The notes below the pieces were generated by a model. That model was given only the letters and a program-made list of their open reading frames with translations, was not told the DNA's origin and searched no databases. This document shows, piece after piece, positions 51,976 through 60,700 of a DNA stretch of 64,000 nt; within the stretch, counting starts at the first letter, position 1, and each line of letters begins with the position of its first letter. The position numbers and the translations under genes are program-made. Source of the DNA: Paracentrotus lividus (Eukaryota > Echinodermata > Echinoidea > Camarodonta > Echinidae); assembly GCA_940671915.1 (NCBI GenBank), contig CALNVZ010002100.1:8265515-8329514 (forward strand). The letters are read 5' to 3'.

Positions 51976-54473
51976 AGTGTGATTCTTGGCAAAATGCCAC
52001 TTTTGCTTGGTCCCGTTCGACTAGTTTTATGCCTATTCAGTAGCTTTTATCAAGGGATGACAGATGTGCATGCAATTCATCTATATGATTATTTACGTCT
52101 GGGGGCTGACGTTTAATGTCACCATCCGAAAGAGAGATTCGAACCTGCGTGTAATCCCTATCAGTGCAATTTGTATGCTGATGCAGAGTTGACAAAATTT
52201 ATTTTACTCCTGATACTCAGTACCGAATACTACGTAAATTCATCTATAGATGGCGTACTTTTGCCACAACGAAGGGAGGTGTTAAAACCCACATATTTTC
52301 ATTTGAAATATGCCGATATTTGATGGGGAGGCACAACCAAAAAAAAATTCTGATAGGCCATTAATGAGTGGAAGTGAAAAATACGGGTGCACGCAATTAC
52401 GCCCTTCGCCCCCTTCTGGTATGTTGATCATTTTAATTTTTGTATTCCAAAAGAATTCAATATATATATATATATATATAAATGGAAAAGGGGACCGTTT
52501 TGCGTTGTGTAGGCCTAAGTGGACTAAGATTAGAGGCCCACATATTTTAAAGGAATCATAACAAAGGTGGAATATGTCTATTTTAAAGGGATGCAGTAAC
52601 ATTGAGTGATATTCAAATCACATTTTATTCGATTTAGCTTATTTTGCCAACATAATTATAAACACTTAGGTCAGTCTGGTATCTCTTCAAAATTGCAAGC
52701 TAATTGCTTGCTTTACCTTTGAGATGTCAATGATTTCATACTCAAATTGTATAAACCAACCCCGGATGGTTTATAAAACCATGTACTTTTCCACATAGCA
52801 CAACATACACCCATTTCCTGTTGTATAGTCCCCGTCTTTAGCGGTCTGCTGAGACAGCAACAGAGGGTACTGGTGTTCGGCTGTATGCTTTGCATTGTTT
52901 GTTACACTGTTTTAAGGTAGTAAATGATTTCCATTATTTTGATATGAAACTTTCAGTAGTTTGTTTTTTTACTGTTGGAACAATATAATTTTATTAATTT
53001 TGATCTAATTGCTCTTGTTTTTGAAAGTTACCCATTCCTTTAACCCATAGATGACAGAGATTTCCCAATGGTCAAAATATATCCCATTTTGATCCTCAAA
53101 TTGGCAAATTTTCAAACTTTTTTACACTCCTGCAACCTTTAAAAAAAATAAAATTAATAATTAACAACACTTTACCAATGAAAATTACAAAATGCATAAA
53201 AAAATTGCCAATTTGCGCTTGAAAATAGCGATTATTCATATTTCTTCGAGTTGCCAATATAGAGATTTCAATGATTATTTTCATTTGAAGTGTTCTAATT
53301 CAAGAACCGTTCAATGTACAGTGGCAGAAAAAAATAATCTCTTTATGTCAGTGATTTTTGCTCATTCTGTTGATTTGAAATTCATATTCTATGCATATCA
53401 ATTCTAGTTGTAAACTTAAGGGGAAGAGGGCGCTATCACTCTACGCAAAGCGAACGCGGCCATAGACTTTCTGTAATTTGCACAGTTTTTTCACTTTGCT
53501 TTCTTGATTATGGCGAGCAACTACCTTTTCAAAGAAATGATCAACTTGAATAAGTACGTTAAGAGTCTGAATTTTTCAAAAATAGGAATAACTTATTGCA
53601 AAGGGAAAGAAAAGTCCTGTCACTTGAGTCAATTCGAAATCCTAGTAAGATCAAATTCCTGTACAATATGCCCAATTTTGCTCTCAAAATAGCTCATACG
53701 CTGTATAGTCATCTTCCTCGATTACGCATAATTATATTAATGATCAAGCAGTTTTTAAAAGCTTGAATTCTCAGCTTTCCAAATGTGGTACATTCATTTC
53801 GATTGGTTAAAAAAAAAGTCCTGTCACTTTGAACATTATCACAAACGAATCTTTACTCGATGGGTCAATATTTCCGCATATCACATGCATATCGCATGTG
53901 GACGGCGTCTTCGCAAGATGTGACAAGATCACTATTTATATCAATAATCGTTAGGAACATCAATCTATGTGAAATAAAGATTCTGATTACAACTTTAGCA
54001 CAATGGTGTTATAGGCTTGCCAAAATGTCTTTTCCCCCAATCTGGTCTGAAGCATCTACCTACGAAAACTATGATAAAAGTTCAATTATTTATTTCATGT
54101 CCATGACGAATTTCTTCGAACGATCGACTGATAATACCACTTTACCGACAGGGAAGTTTTCTTAGGCGAGTTTTTGTACGCTAAGTAATAATTGCATGCA
54201 GTTGTCAGTCGGTCGCTTCCCGCCGTTAGCGCGGGTTTTGTTGACATTAATGTAGAGCCGTATAATTTTCTGCGCCGCTCAGATGCATGTATTTCCACTA
54301 AACTCATGAATGTAATGTTGCGTTTCCCCTCCTCAAATAATGGACGCGTCTTTATGTTAAGATTTAATGTCATACGTTAGATTTACATTTCACGTGGAGT
54401 AGAATTGATATGGTATTCTAGTTTCAAAGATAATGCAAAAGCGTCACTAAAAGGAGACATTGTCCTTGATGGG

Positions 54474-55020
54474 TTAAAGGAGAACTCTAGGTTGAAATTG
54501 GGATTTTTTTGGGGGGAAAAGAGCACAATCTAAAAAAGCACATCTATGAAAATTTCATCAAAATCAGTTAAAATATATAAAAGTTATGACTTTTTGAAAT
54601 TATGATTTTTTTTTTTGAAGAAAAATGTTTTGGCATAGTCTCATGCATTTTCAGTGATCAAGCTGATGATGTTAAATTAATTAAATTCAAATTTTCTGCG
54701 CCAAGATCATAAAACAGGAATAATGATCTTTTTCAAAACTCATATGGGATAGAATTTGTAATACACAATGTATGAAAAATAATTAAGGGGATGATGGCCC
54801 AGAACCCCCCCCCCCCTCCTGTCCAATAGAAATATCCACTGCTGGTGAATTGCATATGGTCAATGAGTCTAAGTCTTTGAATGTCTCTACAAGAAAGTAT
54901 GGGCAATATAAATGCTGTGGATCATAATCATCATCAATGAACTCTTGGAGACAGGTCCAAATCCGCCAATGTAACCGTTTCTGCTGTGACACCGAAACAC
55001 CAAGCTATGACAAGCCATCC
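54474..55020. repeat. Unclassified dispersed-repeat-like segment
   Basis: It begins AAAGGAGAACTCTAGGTTG and contains ATGAAAATTTCATCAAAATC and a run of 12 C, features I associate with dispersed repeats rather than unique DNA. No termini can be defined. A minus-strand open frame at 54783-54992 has a Gly run from the C tract and is not called. Confidence 0.3.
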
Positions 55021-56924
55021 GTTTAATCCTCAATTAGACCTATTTATCATTATTTAGATGAGTTAATTTATAGACTAAAAGGTATGATTGCCATCCGAAT
55101 AATACTTTGATAGAATTTATTATTGACTAGTAAATTGTTGTGGTATATTACCTGTTTGTGAAAACTAAGTACAAATTAAGACGTCGACCGTCATTACCAG
55201 CGTTCCATAATATGTCGGAAGTTGCTGGAGAAGTTTAGAAAAGTTTCTAAAACTTCAACTAAATTGAAGATCCTATCACCCAAGAGCTCCAACAGCTAAT
55301 ACTGTAAGGCTACAATGTTTTATTAATTTATTTTCGTGTTTATGTAGTATTCTTCACACCGTGTACATGTGTGATATGTACACATTTTTAGAGAAAAGAA
55401 TGTTCCCCAATGGCCAATCCCTATTGATTATGTTCAGTCCCGTCTATACAGTTTTGTGTTGCAATTGACAGAGTCTAGTTTTCAACGTCACACGCCCACT
55501 GATTTGGCTTGAAGTTGTTACTGTCACTAAAAAAAAAAAATACTGTACTGACATGCACACTTACAGTGATACAAGGGTAATTAAAAATTGACCTTGCACA
55601 GGGATCTAATCATCTCTCTCAAATTTTGCTTTATAATAATTCTATTGTACGCAAAAGAAAAATATTCATCTCTCTTGTTTGCCTTTTTTGATAAACGATT
55701 CTTGACGGAATATAAAATCTAATCTTTCCTCTCAAACTTTGCTTTAATTAGTAAACAACTTTTTTCAATGAAGGATTCTTCATGGAATGAATCCAATCAT
55801 CTCTCTAATTAAGCACACAAGCAACTGAACCATCTGGGACTAATGACAAGACTCAGTAAGAAAACTTTCAGAAAACAAACTTAATTTTTCACTTTTTGAA
55901 ATAACATTTTCACTTATCTTTCTTCAATAACTGAGTAGTCGGATGTTCCTTTCACTATCCCTAATGTCTTGAGTTTTCTTTCTTTCTTCTTGGATGAAAT
56001 ATTATTTTTTAAAGTCCACTTTCTGAAAATTTCCCCGCACGTTTTTGGACGGGAAAGGGCGAAAAAATAAGTGATGTTTTAATTTTTTTGTTCATGATTT
56101 TGATTTGAAATTTATCCAAAACCTATTCACTGTGTCTTATAATGACATAGACATATGCTACTGCTTAATTTTGGAGCTGAAAGTTATTGCAAAAAGGAGA
56201 AAAACCTCAGATAAAACAACATTGACAAGGTTGCAAAATTTTCATCAAAATATGGCAGTTTGGTCCACGAGGTCAATACTGAAGTATTGACATCGTATTA
56301 TGAGTGTAATTAAGTTTGATTTATTTAGTAAACAATTTTCAATGATTCTTGACGAAATAAACAATTCTCTTGAAACTTGCTGAATGTATGTTTTCTAATA
56401 AAATAATCTTTACGAAACAACTGAAGTCATCTCAGTGTTTGCTTTTAATATTTAGTGAACATCTTTAAAAAAAGGATTCTTGACAAAATAAATGTAATCA
56501 TCTCAAAAGTTCGCTTTATTTAGCGGACAACTTTCCTGTAGTCGTGAAATATGGAAGCATTTTAATCTAAGAAATACCTTAATTAACATGTATATATTTC
56601 ATCTACCCCTCATTTCTCTCCTATTCAAGACCACTTTACCACGTTTAGACAGTTCACCAAAACCAGAATGACACAAACTAAACTTACAAAACAACTTTGA
56701 TTAAACTCTAGATAGTCATGACATGAACCACTTTTATTCATGAGTCCGACTACAATTAACATGTATATTCCATTTACCCCTCATTTTCCTTTCTTTCGAG
56801 ACCACTTTCAGACAGTTGCAAAATGGGCAAACAGCTCTAGGAAACTCCCTATAAAATATACTCGTGAAATAAAAAAAAAAAATGCTCCAAATTTTATTGT
56901 CCGAAACGGATATTTATTTTGCCC

Positions 56925-57113
56925 CTTTTCTCGTGGGCCCGGCAGCCGCTGAGCAGCGCCAGAAGGACGTTGCTCTATCCCCCTCTTGTTGAACGCCAAA
57001 CAGGGAAGCAGCAACTACCATTTTTTAACGTCTTTTGGTATGACGCGGCCGGGGCTCGAACCCATGACCTCCCGATTATGAGGCGGACGCTCTATCCACT
57101 GAGCCAACACATC
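56925..57113 (-). mobile_element. tRNA-derived SINE (MetaSINE-like)
   Basis: On the minus strand a tRNA-like head (57113-57041) is followed by a body containing GTTGCTGCTTCCCTGTTTGG, CGTTCAACA and GGGGATAGAGCAACG, phrases I recall from the shared core of widespread invertebrate SINEs. The 3' end and any target duplication were not resolved. It lies 0.36 kb upstream of the NCKIPSD start codon. Confidence 0.55.
57041..57113 (-). tRNA. tRNA-Met(CAT)-like segment, probably the SINE head
   Basis: 73 nt with full tRNA layout: acceptor GATGTGT pairing with CCGCGTC at six of seven positions (wobbles included), D arm GCTC/GAGC, anticodon loop CTCATAA (anticodon CAT), five-base variable loop, T loop TTCGAGC, discriminator A. 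Mismatches occur at the last acceptor pair, the lowest anticodon pair and the first T-stem pair. The SINE-like body downstream makes a SINE head or pseudogene likelier than a working tRNA gene. Confidence 0.4.
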
Positions 57114-57470
57114 GGAAATAAGAGACCATCATTTACAAGTCAGCTCTCCGTAGACTTTGTACATTATATTATTAGTATATTAGAGCTTGTTGCAATGTTT
57201 GGGAAACAGCACTAGGAAATTCCCTATATACTAGAGTATGTGAGCTCATAACTCGGGTGTTTGTGAGGCTCTGATTGGCTAATTGCATGAAACTCCTCCC
57301 CTAGATCAATTTAGAGCATATTGAGTGATGTATTACCAAAACTGGACAATGCGATTCAGCTACTAGCTGTTTTTTAACTAAATTTTTCTACAGGAAAGTA
57401 TCATTCTGATGTTCTGCAACCTTTGTTTTCTTCAAAATTGCATTTGATATTATTTTTTACACATCAGACC

Positions 57471-57748
57471 ATGTATCGAGCGGCCTACACCTACAATTCC
57501 AAAGATGTCAAATCATTGAGCTTCAGGGAAGGGGACCAATTCACCCTTCTTGAGAAAATCGACAAACATTGGTGGCATGTGATGAACCACTTAGGAGAGA
57601 TGGGATATGTTCCAGCCAGCTACATTGTAAAAGAAGAATCGTCTAATGATGAGGTGCTGAGATCCATTGATAGAGCCATTGAATTCATTCATCTTGCTTC
57701 CACTGACAAGGGAGGGTCACTAACACCGGATCAGAGAGAAAGCTTACA
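57471..57748 (+). CDS. NCKIPSD: NCKIPSD exon 1 (SH3 domain)
   Basis: Begins [12 protein letters not shown], as in the vertebrate protein (MYRALYAF), which fixes the start. It carries the whole SH3 fold with the WW pair (HWWHV) and GYVPASYI ligand-groove residues, then the helix [11 protein letters not shown] that matches human QAIDRAIEAVH. The exon ends TTACA|GTAAGT in phase 2. A pyrimidine-rich acceptor ending at 57467 suggests that the transcript exon starts at 57468. Confidence 0.95.
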
Positions 57749-60700
57749 GTAAGTATACATTCAAATACCATGATGGTTCAAGCAATTGAAATCCAAGGCA
57801 GATGCCTTAGTGCAATGAACTGTCACATACAAACTTTAGGGGAATTCAAAATGCATCATCCTTTTGCAGGCAAATAAGGTAGGATCCTAATTGCTGTGAC
57901 AAAGGATTTACATGGGCCCTATTATCTGTGACTAAAGCAGAGTGAGAGCCGATGCTGCATTGACCATTGTTAGGTATATATTAATTACCAAAATATTTAA
58001 CGACAGAATAATGTACATATATTATCATTTGTTATTCAAATTCCGATGAACATGTTTTATACCTTTAAATTATCAAACAGGAAGCTTTTACAACACAGAC
58101 AGTCAATTACCCAAGAAAACAGTGTGTCCTCTGGTGGACAGCCCAAAAGAAAAGCCCCAGACCTTCCAAGACAAACCTCTACAGAGCTTCGAAAAGCGCC
58201 ACAACCTCCTAAACACCAGAGCTCCCCAACATCACCAGAACAAATAGGGGGACTGTCACGTTCGGCAAAGTCTTCAACAAAGACGAGAGCTGCCCCTAAA
58301 CCTCCACAGAGAAATGAAAGTATAAAACAGAAGCCTCAGGATCAAACAGACTCAAGTCAACCATCAGCAGCATCAACACCCAAATCGTCTAGCTCTGCTG
58401 ATAGACAAACACCAAAACAACGTCAGTTGACCCCTGACCTTGTTATACCCAAGGGATTACTTGGTGAACTTGTGGAACAGGTTAGAATAGAAACAAACTT
58501 GAGTTACGACATGTCAAAGCAAGCAGTGAGAACTGTCTTGGAGGGTGTAGGATCCGCAGTACCAGAGGTCGCCAATGTCATGGGTGCCATTTTGTCAAGT
58601 TTAAGAGTGGATATGGTAAGTAGACATATCCCTTTTTTTTTTTTTTTTTGCTTCTTTTTCAGAGAGAAAGATGTATTTCCAATGCGAATTCACGACGGTG
58701 GCTGTAAATGTCACCTGAGCATTCATTACTTTACAATGTATATTTTAGAGTTTCACACATTGTTTGATGCAATTTTTTTTAAAGGTTTTGACTATTACAA
58801 AGTATTTGTTTTGCTGCATTTAATGTATGTTTGCTTATTTTTTAACTTTAAACCGTAACATTTTTATTATTATTTATCAGTTTTAGGATAATACATAATA
58901 AACATTATTTGATAAAACACTGTTAAAAATACAGAATATGACCAGCTCCAACATCATGATTGAAGGAAGTCGAGATCATGACAGGTTAGAGGTCATCTTC
59001 ACTGAACTAACGGCTTGTAAGGATGATGCACAGCAGAGGAGTTGGGCATTACATGAAGATGAAGCTGTCATCACGGGTCACTTGCAAGAGCTTATCACAA
59101 TTCTAGTAAGTAATAGTTTTAGTGTGGTATTTGAGAGTAAAAATATTCAAAAGTTGATTTAAGAGAAAAGATATTGAATAAAGGGTGAAACTTACCAGAA
59201 ATATAATATGAAAGAGCAGAATTCATGTCTAATGGAATCCCATTTTCTTTGCTGATTTGTTTTTCTTCTTTTTTTTTTTCATAAAAGATATTGGACAGTT
59301 TTAGACCGTGGACTTAATAACATAACTACAGTGATGACCTTTAGCAACACTCTGTTTTTATGGGATATAAAAGTTTCTGACATTTAATGTTTTTCTTTTA
59401 TTTGCAAACTACCAACAAAAATTGTGTTCCCGTTGGGTTTCTGTAGTGAGTTCCATAATAATCCTGTGTCTGTATTAGTTTGTTTGATTGACATGTCTAA
59501 TGTTGTATCAAAATTGACCTATTCATAATATTTATTCATTTTTGAAAGCTTTATTTTGTTTCCCTTTTTTTCAGTCTGATGCAGATCCAAGGGTTTCTAA
59601 AGCAGTCGTGACAAAAGATCATTTTGAATACATTCAAAATCTGGTGTTATACTACCAAATGGTAAGTCAACATGCAATTGAGGTATTTTGCAAAGATTAA
59701 ATAAAATGATGATAAATGGAATAAATGCATCTCTTCTTGATACCATGCTTGATGTGCTTCAAAAGTGATTTAGATTATCAAGTTAAGCTCTTGTATCTCT
59801 CTCTGCCTAGATAGACTTGTAAATTGCCACCTGGTCTAAACCCACTATTTCTAATGCCCGTTTGGTATCATACTGCATTGTCTTATTCCAATTCATCTAC
59901 AACCAGATCGTCTAATTACCTTTTGGTCTTATTGCCACCTTACCCATTTACCGTTTTGTCTAATTTCCATTTCGTCTAATATCGACTTTGTCTAATACCG
60001 CTTGGTTAATTTCAGAGACCAACTGGTGTTAGACCAAATATTTATTTTGGAATTAGATGAAATTGGAATTAAGACAATTTAGCTATTAGACAAATTGGTG
60101 ATTATTCCAAGTGGTCATTAGACCAAGTATGCATTAGACCAAGGAGAATTTAGACCAACTGCTGTTAGACCAAGCGGATATAAACTTATAGACCATATGG
60201 AGCATGGCATATAACAATTCAACAAAAGACATAAGTGATATGATAGGATTAAGAAATTGCACTGTTTTAATCCACAATATGAAAACTTATTTAGAGCACC
60301 ACGATATAAAATTAAAATATTAGCAGGTACTGCTTAGAATGAAAGTTTGATTAATATACTAAGTTCTGTTTTTTATGTGTATAGGAGCATCGGTCATCTC
60401 TTCGTCTGCTGTTGCTGAAGGTGTTTGGAGCGTTATGTAACCTTGACCGTGGTGCTCTATCTAGTCTTGTATGCTCAGTCCTTCCAGTAGAACTAGCTAG
60501 GGATATGCAGACTGATCAGGAAAACATCCCCAAACTCTGCTATTCAGCTCTTGTTTCTGCCATGCTACTCTCTACTGGAGAACAGATACCATTCACTCAT
60601 TATGGTGAGTCATAATTGTGAATCTTGGCCGGTATTCTTGAAGGGTGACTAAAGATAGTAGGCATAATAAATACCTATTTAGTATGCCTACTAACTTTAG

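Larger units (their letters stand above)
46447..57467. other. Divergent intergenic region between RIM and NCKIPSD
   Basis: Includes the candidate RIM 5' exon at 47122-47204, foldback copy 3 within a TACAGTCTG element, a palindromic block at 49.19 kb, elements at 50.39 and 51.64 kb, an unclassified repeat at about 54.47-55.02 kb and a SINE at 56.9-57.1 kb. The rest (for example 52.0-54.4 and 55.0-56.9 kb) is AT-rich with no feature I can support. No core promoter could be placed. Confidence 0.7.
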
